The position numbers were made by a program, and so were the translations under genes. Of a stretch of 64,000 bases of DNA, positions 16,395 to 34,064 are shown one piece after another. Position 1 is the first letter of the stretch. Each line of letters opens with the position of its first letter. The DNA lies in NCBI RefSeq assembly GCF_026965535.1, contig NZ_CP114039.1, forward strand, positions 5,394,001 through 5,458,000, read 5' to 3'. Below the pieces are notes generated by a model, which had not been told where the DNA came from, searched no databases, and saw only the letters and a list, made by a program, of their open reading frames with translations. This DNA comes from Corallococcus sp. NCRR. Its GTDB lineage: Bacteria > Myxococcota > Myxococcia > Myxococcales > Myxococcaceae.

Positions 16395-19300
16395 TCAGTC
16401 CGAGCGCCCCGGCAGTTTCCCCTTCAGCTTATTGAACAAGCGTTGCGCCAGGGGAACAGAAGTCTCCGGGGCGGCAGTCTTTGTCTGCGTGACGGGCTGC
16501 GTCCTGACGGTGGGCGTGGGCGCCGCCGCCACGGGCGTCAGCTGCGAGGCCACCTGCTCCAGCGTGTTGAGCAGGAGCGTGCGCGGGTGCAGCTCCTGGT
16601 TCAGCTCCTTCTTGACGCGCATCACGACCTGGAACGACAGGAGCGAGTGCCCGCCGATGTTGAAGAAGTTGTCGTGCACGCCCACCTGCGCGATGCCGAG
16701 CACCTCCCGCCAGATGCGCGCCAGGTGCTGCTCCGTCGGCGTGCGCGGCGCGACGAAGGCGTCCTCGGCGGGGCGCGTGGTGCCCGCCGGAGGCGGCAGG
16801 GCCTTGCGGTCCACCTTGCCGTTCGGCGTGAGCGGCAGCGACTCCAGCTCCACGAAGTGCTGCGGCACCATGTACTGCGGCAGCTGAGAACGCAGGTGCT
16901 TGCGCAGCTCCGTGTCCGTGTAGGCCTGTCCCGGCTTCGTCACCAGGTACGCCACAAGACGGCGGTCACCGGGCCGGTCCTCGCGAACGAGGGCCACGGC
17001 CTGGGCGAGGGACGGATGCGAGGCCAGCGCCGCCTCGACTTCGCCCAGCTCGATGCGGAAGCCACGCAGCTTCACCTGCGAGTCATTGCGGCCCAGGTAC
17101 TCCACGGTGCCGTCGGCCAGCCAGCGGGCCAAATCGCCCGTGCGGTACATGCGCTCGCCGGCACGGAAGGGGTTGGGCAGGAAGCGCTCCTGCGTCAGCT
17201 CCGGACGGTGGAGGTAGCCCAGCGTCACGCCGTCGCCGCCGATGTACAGCTCGCCCGCGACGCCCACCGGCACGGGGGCCAGGTGCGCATCCAGGAGGTA
17301 GAGCTGGGTGTTGGCGATGGGCCGGCCGATGCGGATGGAGGAGAGGGGAGGCTGCACGCGCCAGGTGGTGGACCAGACGGTGGTCTCCGTGGGGCCGTAC
17401 ATGTTCCACAGGCTGCCGACGCGGGCGAGCAGCGCCTCGGCCAGCTCACGCGGAAGCGCCTCGCCACCGACGAGGGCCTTGAAGCCGGGGAGCGGCTGCC
17501 AGCCGGCCTCCAGCAGGAGGCGCCAGGTGGAAGGCGTGGCCTGCATGACGGTGACGGCGTTGGACTCCAGCGCGGCCTTGAGCAGCGCCCCGTCGGAAGC
17601 CGTGTCACGCGAGGCGAGCACCACCTGGGCACCGGTGGTGAGCGGCAGCAGCAGCTCCAGCACGGCGATGTCGAAGGAGAGCGTGGTGACGGCCAGCAGC
17701 ACGTCTTGAGCAGAGAGGCTGGGCGCCTCCTGCATGGTGCCCAGGAAGTTCACCACCGCGCGGTGCGGCACGCGCACGCCCTTGGGCTTGCCCGTCGAAC
17801 CCGACGTGTAGATGACGTACGCCACGGCTTCGGGTGTGACGCTGGGCGCCTCGGGGGCCGTGTCCGCCTGCGACGTGGTGTCCTCGACGAAGAGCGACTT
17901 CGCCGTGGTGGAGGGCAGGGTGCTCTGGAGCGCGCGCTGGGTGAGCACGAGCGAGAGCTGCGCGTCCTCGACCATGAAGGCCAGCCGCTCGGGCGGGAAG
18001 CCGGGGTCGAGCGGGACGTAACCGGCGCCCGCTTCGAGGATGCCCAGGAGGCCCACCACCATGTCCGGACCTCGCTCGGTGAAGAGACCGACGAGGCTCC
18101 CGGCGGTGACGCCCTCCTGCTTCAGCGCGTTCGCCACCTGGTGGGCGCGCTGGATCAACTGCTGGTACGTGAGCGTCACGGCGCCGGAGCGCAGGGCCAC
18201 CGCGTCGGGCGTGGCCTGGGCCTGCGCGGCGACGAGCGTGTGGACGAAGGCGCTCCGGTCGAACGGCTTCTCCGTGGCGTTCCAGTCCACCAGCACGCGC
18301 TGCTTCTCCGTTTCGGGAAGCAGCGGCATGCGCGACACCGGCACCTCCGCGTCGGACACCGCGGCGCGCAGCAGCGTGCGGATCTGCTCGAGCATGCGGA
18401 CGACGGTGTCCCGCTCGAACAGGTCGGTGTTGTAGTCCATGCCGCCGACGATGCCGTTCGCCGTCTCCTTCACCCAGAAGCTCAGGTCCAGCGGCGTCGC
18501 GTGCGCGTGCACGTGCACCTGACCGTAGGTGAGGTCACCCAGGCTGGAGCCACGGTTGCGCACGTCCTGGAAGGTGAAGAACGTCTGGAACAGCGGCGTG
18601 CGGCTCAGGTCGCGCTGCACCCCCAGTTGCTGCATCAGCAACTCGATGGGCATGTCCTGGTGGCCGAAGGCCTCCATGCACGTGGTGCGCACGCGCTCCA
18701 GCATCTGCCGGAACGTCTGCTCCGGCGCCAGCTGCGTGCGCAGGACGAGCGTGTTGACGAAGAAGCCCAGCAGGTCCTCGACCTCCGGATGCGAGCGGCC
18801 CCGGATGGGCGTGCCCACGACCAGGTCCTCCTGGCCGCTGTAGCGGTGCAGCAGCGTCTTGAACGCCGTGAGCAGCACCATGTACAGCGTCGCGTTGGAC
18901 TCGCGGCCCAGCTTCGTGAGGGCGTCCACCTCCGCGCCAGTGAGCACGAAGGGCTCCGTGCCGCCCTTGAGGCTCATCTGCGCGGGGCGCGGCTTGTCCG
19001 TGGGCAGCTCCAGCGCGGGCAGGTTCCCGGAGAGCTTGCCCTTCCAGTAGCGCGCCTGACGCTCTAGTTCCTCTCCCTGGAGCCAGGCGCGGTGCCACTC
19101 GGTGAAGTCCGCGTACTGGATGGGCAGGGTGGGGAGCTTGGGCTCCTGACCCTTGGTGAGCGCGGAGTAGATGATGTCCAGCTCGCGCAGGAACACGTCG
19201 AACGACCACCCATCCCAGATGAGGTGATGGGGCATGAAGAAGAGGACGTGCTCGTTGGCGCCCAGCCGGAACAGCGTCAGCCGGAACAGCGGCGCGGCGG

Positions 19301-22300
19301 TGATGGGGATGGACTCGTCCGCCAGCGCCTGGAGGCGGCGCAGCAGGTCCTCCTCGCGCGTGTTCGCGGGGACGGACTCCAGGTCCACCGGCTCCAGCTC
19401 CACCGTCAGGGACGGGGCCACGTGCTGCACCGGCGTGCCCTCGTCCCACCGCACGAAGGTGCGCAGGGACGACTGGCGCTCCAGCAGCTTGTTGAAGCTG
19501 AAGCGCAGCGCGCCCACGTCCAGCGCGCCGTGGAGGCGGAACGCGGAGGGCAGGTTGTAGACGGCCGTGCCCGGGTTGAGCTGCTCCAGGAACCACAGCC
19601 GCTGCTGCATGAGGGACAGCGGCGCGGGCGCGGTGCCGGCGCGGGCGGAGATGCGCTGCGCGGGGCTCGCGGCCCCGTCGTCGCCGCGCACCAGCCGGGC
19701 CAGCTTCTCCACGGTGGGCGCTTCGAACATGCGGCGCAGCGTGAGGCTGACGTCCAGGTCCCGGCTCGCGCGCGTGAGGGCCTGCGACGCCAGCAACGAG
19801 TGGCCGCCCAGACGGAAGAAGTCCGCCGTGACGCTCACCCGACGCAGCCCCAGCACGTCCGCGAAGATGGCCGCGAGCTTCTGCTCCGTCTCGTCGCGAG
19901 GCGCGACGAAGGCGTCCTCCTGCGACTCCACCTGCGGCGAGGGCAGGGCCTTGCGGTCCACCTTGCCGTTCGGCGTGAGCGGCAGCGCGGGCAGGGCCAC
20001 GAAGTGCTGCGGCACCATGTACTCCGGCAGCCCCTGCTTGAGGTGCGCGCGCAGGGCTTCGTCCGCCGGAATCGTCTGGCCGGGCCGCGCGATGAGGTAC
20101 GCCACAAGACGGCGGTCACCGGGCCGGTCCTCGCGCACGAGGGCCACGGCCTGGGCGAGGGACGGATGCGAGGCCAGCGCCGCCTCGACTTCGCCCAGCT
20201 CGATGCGGAAGCCACGCAGCTTCACCTGCGAGTCATTGCGGCCCAGGTACTCCACGGTGCCGTCGGCCAGCCAGCGGGCCAAATCGCCCGTGCGGTACAT
20301 GCGCTCGCCGGCACGGAAGGGGTTGGGCAGGAAGCGCTCCTGCGTCAGCTCCGGACGGTGGAGGTAGCCCAGCGTCACGCCGTCGCCGCCGATGTACAGC
20401 TCGCCCGCGACGCCCACCGGCACGGGGGCCAGGTGCGCATCCAGGAGGTAGAGCTGGGTGTTGGCGATGGGGCGGCCGATGCGGATGGAGGAGAGGGGCG
20501 GCTGCACGCGCCAGGTGGTGGACCAGACGGTGGTCTCCGTGGGGCCGTACATGTTCCACAGGCTGCCGACGCGGGCGAGCAGCGCCTCGGCCAGCTCACG
20601 CGGAAGCGCCTCGCCACCAACAAGGGCCTTGAAGCCAGGGCGCGGCTGCCAGCCGGCCTCCAGCAACAGGCGCCAGGTGGAAGGCGTGGCCTGCATGACG
20701 GTGACGGCGTTGGACTCCAGCGCGGCCTTGAGCAGCGCCCCGTCGGAAGCCGTGTCACGCGAGGCGAGCACCACCTGGGCACCGGTGGTGAGGGGCAGCA
20801 GCAGCTCCAGCACGGCGATGTCGAAGGAGAGCGTGGTGACGGCCAGCAGGACGTCTTGAGCAGAGAGGCTGGGCGCTTCCTGCATGGTGCCCAGGAAGTT
20901 CACCACCGCGCGATGCGGGACACGCACACCCTTGGGCTTGCCCGTCGAACCCGACGTGTAGATGACGTACGCCACGGCTTCGGGCGAGATGTCCTGCGCA
21001 GGCAGCGCGGACTCAGGCTGCGAGGCCGTGTCCTCGATGAGCAGGGGCTTCACGCTCGTGGAGGGCAGGGACGCCACCAGGGACTGCTGCGTGAGGATGG
21101 TGGAGAGCTTCGCGTCCTCGACCATGAAGGCCAGACGCTCCGGCGGGAAGCCGGGGTCGAGCGGGACGTATCCCGCGCCGGCCTCCAGGATGCCCAGCAG
21201 GCCCACCACCATGTCCGCGCCGCGATTCGTGAAGAGGCCGACGAGGCTCCCCGCCGCGACGCCCTCCTGCTTCAGCGCGTTCGCCACCTGGTGGGCGCGC
21301 TGGATCAGCTGCTGGTACGTGAGCGTCACGTCCCCCGCGCGCAGGGCCACCGCGTCAGGCGTGGCCTGGGCTTGCGCGGCCACGAGCGTGTGGACGAAGG
21401 CGCTCCGGTCGAACGGCTTCTCCGTGGCGTTCCAGTCCACGAGGACGCGCTGCTTCTCCGCGGCGGGCAAGAGCGGCAGGCGCGACACGGGCGCTTCCAC
21501 ATCGGCGACCACGCCCCGCAGCAATTCTTCGTAACACGCCATCCAGCGGCGAACCGTGGAGCCGTCGAAGAGGTCGGTGTTGTACTGGCACTCCAGCACC
21601 ACGCGGCCATGGGCCTCGGCCGCGTTGATGAAGAGGTCGAAGTTCTCGTAGTGGCGCGGGTTGCTCGCCAGGGTGCAGGTGAGGCCCTGGAACTCCAACT
21701 GCTCGCCCGTGACGGCCTGGTCCACGTTGAACAGCACGTTGACCAGCGGCAGCCGGCTGGGGTCGCGCGGCAGCGCCAACTGCTTGAGCAGCGTGCCGAA
21801 CGTGTACTCCTGGTGCTCGTAGGCATCGAGCATCGTGGTGCGCAGCTGCTTGAGCACCTGCGTGAAGGGCGCCTCCGCGGAGACGTTGCTGCGCAGGGGC
21901 AGCGAGTTCACGCAGTGGCCCACCAGGTCCTTCAGCCCGGCCACGGACTGACCCGCGGCGGGGATGGCCACCACCACGTCCTCCAACCCCGTCAGCCGGT
22001 GCAGCAGCGCCTTGAAGCCCGCCAGCAGCGTGGTGAAGAAGCTGCCGCCGTGCTTCGCGCCCACGCGCTTGAGCTGCTCCACGAGCGCGGGCTCCAGGGC
22101 GTAGTCCTCACGCCGGGAGCTGTACGTCTTGGACGGCGGGCGGCGCCGGTCCAACGGCAGCTCCAGCACTGGCAGCGAGCCGGAGAACTGCTTCAGCCAG
22201 TAGCGCTCGTGCTCGGCGTACTCCGGCGTCGTGGCCAACTGGGCCTGCGCGCGGGCGTAGTCGCTGAACGTGGGCGCGGGCGGCAGCGTGTGCGGGGCGC

Positions 22301-22846
22301 GCCGCACGTGCGCCGAATAGAACGTCGCCAGGTCGCGCAGCATCACCGCCATGGACCAGCCGTCGCACACGATGTGGTGCGCGGTCAGCGTCAGCAGGTG
22401 CTCTTGCGCGGACAGCCGCGCCAGGCGCGGACGCAGGAGCGGCCCGGCCTCCAGGGGCAGCGGCGTCTCCACCTCCTGGGCCACGAGCTCCCGGACGCGG
22501 GCGTCGCGCTCGGAGGGCGGCAGCGCGTCCAGCGCGAGGACCTCCAGCGGGAAGGGCGTGGAGGCGGCCACGCACAGCGTGAGGCCATCCGCGCTGAACG
22601 TGGTGCGCAGCGCTTCGTGCCGCTCGCTCAGGTCCTGGAGCGCGGCGCGCAGGCACTCGACGTCGAGCGGGCCGTGCAGCCGCACGGACATGGACTCGTT
22701 GAAGGCGCACGACGCGTCCGGGCCCATCTGCACGCCGGTCCACACCTCGCGCTGGGGCTCGGTGGACGGCGCGGTGAGCAGCAGCGCGGGCCCGGCGAAC
22801 GGGTCGAAGTCGTCGGGCAGGTCCTGAATCGGGGTCGCGGGGGTCT

Positions 22847-22850
<4 letters not shown>
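16395..22850 (-). CDS. Two-module nonribosomal peptide synthetase (C-A-PCP-C-A-PCP)
   Basis: 2151 aa; the ATG overlaps the PKS stop (ATGA). Order: C1 (about 35-460, HHIVCDG near 158), A1 (480-985, TSGSTGKPKG near 633), PCP1 (GGHSLL near 1018), C2 (1085-1510, HHLIWDG near 1212), A2 (1535-2035), PCP2 (GGHSLLS near 2067), then a Pro/Thr linker and a basic tail. Both adenylation pockets read D-I-L-Q-L-G-M-V-W plus the invariant Lys, close to the known glycine code DILQLGLIWK, so Gly-Gly is predicted. There is no epimerase, methyltransferase, reductase or thioesterase domain. All condensation His and carrier Ser are intact. It follows the aminotransferase-ending protein, whose product C1 should accept. 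Confidence 0.95.
16951..17834. repeat. A-domain duplication, copy 2 (near-identical to 20101-20984)
   Basis: About 884 bases encoding the core of A2 match the A1 segment at an offset of exactly 3150 bases, with fewer than about 20 differences visible by eye (roughly 98% identity). Flanking C, PCP and outer A regions are much less alike. This points to recent duplication or gene conversion of the specificity core. Confidence 0.9.
20101..20984. repeat. A-domain duplication, copy 1 (near-identical to 16951-17834)
   Basis: The partner segment in A1. The two copies give identical pocket residues. Identity falls off at the end of the A8-A10 region on one side and just after the A3 phosphate-binding loop on the other, so the unit spans the substrate-binding subdomain rather than a whole module. 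Confidence 0.9.
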
Positions 22851-29632
<6,782 letters not shown>

Positions 29633-29785
29633 CCGACCGTCAGGTTCCGAGCGTTTGATATTGATGAGGATGAGAAAGACGGGCCAACCCGGCTGCGCAG
29701 CATGCCATGCCTGGAATGGAATGATCGCGCCTGGGCAGATTCCTTACATCCAGCCGGCCCCTCGGCTGCTTCCCAACCTCCACAT

Positions 29786-30664
29786 TCAGAGAAAGCGCGA
29801 GAAGAACGCCAGCACCCTGCGTGGATATTCTTCGGGGGAGGCCTGGACGTAGCTTTCGTGCCCCACGCCCGGGACGCGCCACTTCTCCCAGGGGCCTTGA
29901 CCCTGGCGAAGCAGGTTTTCCAGGGCCGCGTCCGGCACCCATGGATCCGACTCGCCCGCCACCAGCAGCACGGGGCGGCCCGCGAGCGCGGCCATGTGCC
30001 GCGCGGGCTGCACGGCGTTCACGTCCACGCCCGCGCGCTTCATCACCCCCAGCGCCGGCCACAGGCCCAGGGGCCCCCAATGCCCCAGCTCATCCTGGAG
30101 CGCCTGCGCGGGGGCGACCGCCGCGGCTTCGACCACGACGGCCTTGAGGCGCGGATCCTCCGCCGCGGCCTTCAGCACGGAGTAGCCCCCCAGGGAGAAC
30201 CCGAGCGCGCCGATGCGCTTCGCATCCACCTCTGGCTGGAGCGCGGCGAAGTCCACCGCCGCCCGCACCTGGGCCGCCTCGCGGTCGCCGTAGGTGGACA
30301 CCGTGCCGCCGCTCTCGCCGTGCGCGCCCAGGTCGAAGAGCACCAGCCCGTACCCGGCCTTCGCCAGGAACCGCGCCTCGGGCAGAAGCTGCGTGCGGTT
30401 GCCCGACAGCCCATGGACCAGGACGACGAGCGCCCCGTCGCGTGGCGGCAGGTACCAGCCCTTGAGCTTCAGGCCGTCACGGTCCTGGAACGCCACGTCG
30501 CGCAGGCCCGCGAGCTCCGCGTCCTTGGGAGGACTGCCCACGGGTTGCCGGGGCGGGTGCACCTCCTGGGAGATGTAGCGTGCGCTGCGCACCGCGACCC
30601 AGGCCGCCATCGCCAACAGGGCCACGCCTCCCAGCAGGAGCCCGGCGACGAGCGGACGCTTCAC
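29786..30664 (-). CDS. Membrane-anchored alpha/beta hydrolase
   Basis: 292 aa. The GTG start at 30664 overlaps the DUF885 stop (GTGA). One N-terminal hydrophobic segment (about 5-25) is an anchor or signal. Then come VVLVHGLSGNR (oxyanion region), LFDLGAHGESGG, the nucleophile elbow GFSLGG, AGESDPWV with the acid, and GVGHESY with the His: a complete catalytic triad. It resembles the BEM46/FrsA-like esterases whose active domain faces the periplasm. Co-transcribed with the peptidase gene before it. It lies 153 bases before the NRPS/PKS start on the same strand; it may be outside the cluster. Confidence 0.83.
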   Translation of the reverse strand: MKRPLVAGLLLGGVALLAMAAWVAVRSARYISQEVHPPRQPVGSPPKDAELAGLRDVAFQDRDGLKLKGWYLPPRDGALVVLVHGLSGNRTQLLPEARFLAKAGYGLVLFDLGAHGESGGTVSTYGDREAAQVRAAVDFAALQPEVDAKRIGALGFSLGGYSVLKAAAEDPRLKAVVVEAAAVAPAQALQDELGHWGPLGLWPALGVMKRAGVDVNAVQPARHMAALAGRPVLLVAGESDPWVPDAALENLLRQGQGPWEKWRVPGVGHESYVQASPEEYPRRVLAFFSRFL

Positions 30665-32409
30665 GCGGACTCCCGGGCCACCCACGCGTCGACCTTCGCC
30701 TCCAGCACGTCCAGCGGCAGGGAGCCGGTCAGGAGCACCACGTCGTGGAAGGCCTTCACGTCGAAGCGCGTCCCCAGCGTGGCCTCCGCCTTGTCCCGCA
30801 GCGCGCGGATCCGCAGCTGGCCGACCTTGTACGCCAGCGCCTGGCCGGGCCACGCGATGTAGCGGTCCACCTCGTTGGTGACGTCCAGCTCCTGGCGCGG
30901 CGCGTTCTCCATGAAGAAGTCCAGCGCTTGCTTCCGCGTCCACCGCTTCGCGTGCAGGCCGGTGTCCACCACCAGCCGCACCGCGCGCCACATCTCGTAG
31001 GCGAGCTGGCCGAACTTGTCGTACGGGTCGTCGTACAGGCCCAGCTCGTCGCCCAGCGACTCGCTGTAGAGCGCCCAGCCTTCATCGAAGGCCACGTAGG
31101 ACGTGAAGCGGCGGAAGTCCGGCACGTCGGGCTGCTCGGAGGCCAGGGCCAGCGCGAGGTGGTGGCCGGGCATGGCCTCGTGCATCGTCAGGGGCACCAT
31201 CTCCCAGATGGGCCGCGTCTCCGGCCGGTAGAGGTTCACCTGGAAGGTGCCCGGGCGAGAGCCGTCCGCGGCGGCCGGGAAGTAGATGGCCGTCGTCACG
31301 TCCGGGGCCATGGCCTCCGGGATGGGTTCGACGACGTAGGCCTTCTTCGGCATCGTCCGGAACAGCCGCGGGAGCAGCGGGTCGATGCGCCGGGCCAGCG
31401 CCCGGTAGCGCGCGAGCAGCGACTCGCCCGTGGGCTCGTAGAAGCGCGGCTCCGTGCGCAGCATCTCGAAGAATCCCTGGAGCGTGCCGGTGTAGCCCGT
31501 GCGCGCCATCACCGCGTCCATCTCCGCGCGCAGCCGCTGGACCTCCGCGAGCCCCGTCGCGTGGATCTCCTCGGGCGTCAGGCGCGTCGTCGTGTGCCGG
31601 CGCGTGAGCACCGTGTACAACGCCTCGCCGTCCGGGAACTGCCACACGCCCACGTCTTCCGGCGCGGCGGGCAGGTACTCCGTGGTGACGAAGTCCAGGG
31701 CGCGCTTGAGCGCGGGCACCACGGTGTTCGCGATGGCGTCTCGGCCCGCCTGCGAGAGCCTCCGCGCGTCTTCGGGAGAGAAGTCCTTCGGCATGCGGGT
31801 GAAGGGACCATGGAAGCCGCTCTCGGTCGGATCCTTCACCACCTGCCGCTCCAGCTGCGGCGGGATGCGCTGGAGCACGATGCGCGGGTGGATGCGGTGC
31901 TGGCGCATGCCCTCGCGCATCAGCGCCACCACCTGATCCGCGTAGGCGCCGAAGCCCTCCAGCCGCTTCACCCAGTCCTCGTAGTCCCGCACCGTCTCGA
32001 AGCGCAGGGTGTCCGCGAGCTGGTACGCCGTCTGGAGCCCCGGCGGTTGCTTGAGCCCCTCCGGCAGGCCTCCCAGCTGGTTCAAGGGCAGCAGGTGGCT
32101 CTTCACCCCGTACTCTTCAATCCAGGTCTCGTGCATCCGGCGGAAGAGGTCCAGGTGCAGCCGGTCCGCGTCGCTGTCCAGCGCGGCGCGGTCCACGTCC
32201 TTCAGCAGCCGCAGCACGGCGTGGCTGTGCTGGTGGTCCGCCGCCAGCGCCGTGAGGCTCAGGTCATCCCAGCGGTCGTTCCAGCGCCGGTCCCCCAGGA
32301 GTGACGCGTACGTGGGGTACTGCTGGAGCGAGTACTGCCACTCCGCATCCAGCAGGGTGTGCAGCGAAGCGGACGCGGCGCCGCGCTGGGGGACGGACTC
32401 GGATGACAT
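30661..32409 (-). CDS. DUF885 family metallopeptidase
   Basis: 582 aa from the ATG at 32409. The family is recognised from the HEAMPGHHL motif (residue about 410; HExxxGHH zinc site) with the downstream Glu in FDEGWALYSE, and from the C-terminal YIAWPGQALAYKVGQLRIR, typical of DUF885. These proteins look like gluzincin-like peptidases related to M32/M3. No signal peptide is evident, although many relatives are exported. Substrate unknown; some DUF885 proteins are reported as peptidases acting on small peptides. The gene overlaps the hydrolase gene after it. Confidence 0.88.
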   Translation of the reverse strand: MSSESVPQRGAASASLHTLLDAEWQYSLQQYPTYASLLGDRRWNDRWDDLSLTALAADHQHSHAVLRLLKDVDRAALDSDADRLHLDLFRRMHETWIEEYGVKSHLLPLNQLGGLPEGLKQPPGLQTAYQLADTLRFETVRDYEDWVKRLEGFGAYADQVVALMREGMRQHRIHPRIVLQRIPPQLERQVVKDPTESGFHGPFTRMPKDFSPEDARRLSQAGRDAIANTVVPALKRALDFVTTEYLPAAPEDVGVWQFPDGEALYTVLTRRHTTTRLTPEEIHATGLAEVQRLRAEMDAVMARTGYTGTLQGFFEMLRTEPRFYEPTGESLLARYRALARRIDPLLPRLFRTMPKKAYVVEPIPEAMAPDVTTAIYFPAAADGSRPGTFQVNLYRPETRPIWEMVPLTMHEAMPGHHLALALASEQPDVPDFRRFTSYVAFDEGWALYSESLGDELGLYDDPYDKFGQLAYEMWRAVRLVVDTGLHAKRWTRKQALDFFMENAPRQELDVTNEVDRYIAWPGQALAYKVGQLRIRALRDKAEATLGTRFDVKAFHDVVLLTGSLPLDVLEAKVDAWVARESA

Positions 32410-32436
32410 GGACGGACTCCGGAAGGGACACCGCGG

Positions 32437-33024
32437 CTAGACGAACAGCGAAGGATCGAACTCGTCCACGTTGACCGGCAGCAGCCGGGGAAGGGGACGC
32501 TGGAACACGCGGGCGTTGAGCTCCAGGTCCACGACCTTCAGGCCCATGGGGGTGAGCTCGCGGAACTTCTGGCTCACGTATTCGCGCAGGCCGAGCACGG
32601 CGACCTGGCGCTTCTCCTCCAGCAGGGGCTTGAGCGCCTCCGCGAAGTCCGCGCCGTCATGGCTGGCCAGGCCCACCGCCGCTCCCGGGCGCTGGGTGCG
32701 GATGTTCTCCAGCAGCTTGAGGATGCCCAGGTCCACGACCTTTTGATCCGGCCGGCCGTGCAGCAGCGCCACCTCACAGCCCGCGGACTTCAGCGCGCGC
32801 ACGAAGCCAATCATCGCGTCCGGCAGCTGCTCGCCGCGCGAGTTGAGCACCACCACGCAGCGCACGGGCTTGGGGAAGTACGTGTCGCAGAAGGCGACCA
32901 GCCGGTCGAACTGCACCCGGTCCTGGGGCTCGGGCTTGCGCCCCACGATGTTGGAGACGGCCCAGTCGACGTTCTCGGCGTCGATGAGGACGTAGGATGC
33001 TGCGGCGGGACGGGCGGATTGCAT
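32437..33024 (-). CDS. NYN-domain (PIN-like) RNase family protein
   Basis: 195 aa. YVLIDAENVDW at the N-terminus supplies the first acidic metal ligand. KVVDLGILKLLENI and GLASHDGADFAEAL supply the others, as in NYN/LabA-like nucleases. RCVVVLNSRGEQLPDAMIGF lies between. It is probably a cytosolic single-strand RNA nuclease. The gene lies 27 bases upstream of the DUF885 gene on the same strand; the functional link is unclear. Confidence 0.8.
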   Translation of the reverse strand: MQSARPAAASYVLIDAENVDWAVSNIVGRKPEPQDRVQFDRLVAFCDTYFPKPVRCVVVLNSRGEQLPDAMIGFVRALKSAGCEVALLHGRPDQKVVDLGILKLLENIRTQRPGAAVGLASHDGADFAEALKPLLEEKRQVAVLGLREYVSQKFRELTPMGLKVVDLELNARVFQRPLPRLLPVNVDEFDPSLFV

Positions 33025-33063
33025 GGTGGGGACAATACGCGGGGTTCTGGCCGTTGGGGGTTT

Positions 33064-33951
33064 TCATCGACCCAGGCGAATTCGTTGGAACTCCTCCTGC
33101 AACAGCTCTGACACGCGCCGCACCCGGGGAATATCCAGCGCGGACTTCGCGCAAACCAGGTGGGTCACGCTCCGGGAGAAGGGCCCCAGGTCCAGCTCCA
33201 GCGGCACCAGCTGCGTGGAGCGGGTGAAGCGGTGCGCCATGCGCGCCATCACCATCGCGCCCAGGCCCGCCTCCGCCGCCGAGAGCATCACCAGGTAGTT
33301 GTCCGCCGTGAAGGACGGACTGAAGCCGGGGATCATCGACTCCAGCTGGGGATTGGGCGGGACGGCTTCGAAGGGGGGCGCCCAGGCCACCCAGGGCAAC
33401 TGCTGGAGCGACACCTTCTTCGGCAGCCTGGCCTTGAGGGCCTTGGACACGAAGACGCCGTTGGTGAGCTCCAGCGTGTCCACGAGCTTCAGGTCCGCGC
33501 TGGTGGGCGGCCGTCCGCGCAGCGCGAGGTCCGCCTCTCCGCGCGCCAGGTCCAGGTATTGAATCTGGGACTGCACCTCCAGGCGCAGGCCCGGGTGCTT
33601 CTGGGCGACGAAGGCGGCGAAGGGGGCCACGAAGTCGAAGCTCATGAAGGGCGTGGCCGTCACGCGCACGATGCCCCGGGGGGCGCTGTCCGCGGACTCC
33701 GCCGCGCGGTGCAGCTCCCCGGCCCACTCCGCCATCTTCTTCGCGGGCACGAGCAGCCGCTCTCCCGCTGAAGTGAGCGCTGCGCCATCCACGCTCCGGC
33801 GGAACAGCGCGGAGCCCACCGCGTACTCCAGCGCGGCCAGCCGCCGGCTCACCGTGGGCTGTCCGATGCGCAGCCGCCGCGCGGCCCCGCTGAAGCTGCC
33901 CGTCTCCGCGATGGCGAGGAACAGCCGGGCGTCGTCCCAGGAGATATCCAT
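33064..33951 (-). CDS. LysR-family transcriptional regulator
   Basis: 295 aa. The N-terminal winged HTH (ARLFLAIAETGSFSGAARRL, then QPTVSRRLAALE) is followed by a periplasmic-binding-like effector domain (GIVRVTATPFMSFDF onward). It is transcribed away from the MBL-fold lipoprotein gene with 113 bases between starts, the usual arrangement for a LysR regulator and its target. Effector unknown. Confidence 0.9.
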   Translation of the reverse strand: MDISWDDARLFLAIAETGSFSGAARRLRIGQPTVSRRLAALEYAVGSALFRRSVDGAALTSAGERLLVPAKKMAEWAGELHRAAESADSAPRGIVRVTATPFMSFDFVAPFAAFVAQKHPGLRLEVQSQIQYLDLARGEADLALRGRPPTSADLKLVDTLELTNGVFVSKALKARLPKKVSLQQLPWVAWAPPFEAVPPNPQLESMIPGFSPSFTADNYLVMLSAAEAGLGAMVMARMAHRFTRSTQLVPLELDLGPFSRSVTHLVCAKSALDIPRVRRVSELLQEEFQRIRLGR

Positions 33952-34064
33952 GAATGGATGGCATCATGCCGTTTTCGCGGATTTCCATCCACGGGCGCAT
34001 CGCGCATCGTGCCGCCTGTCCCGAACGCCCGGTGCCTCGCGCCGGAAGGAAGAAGGAGTCCGCC

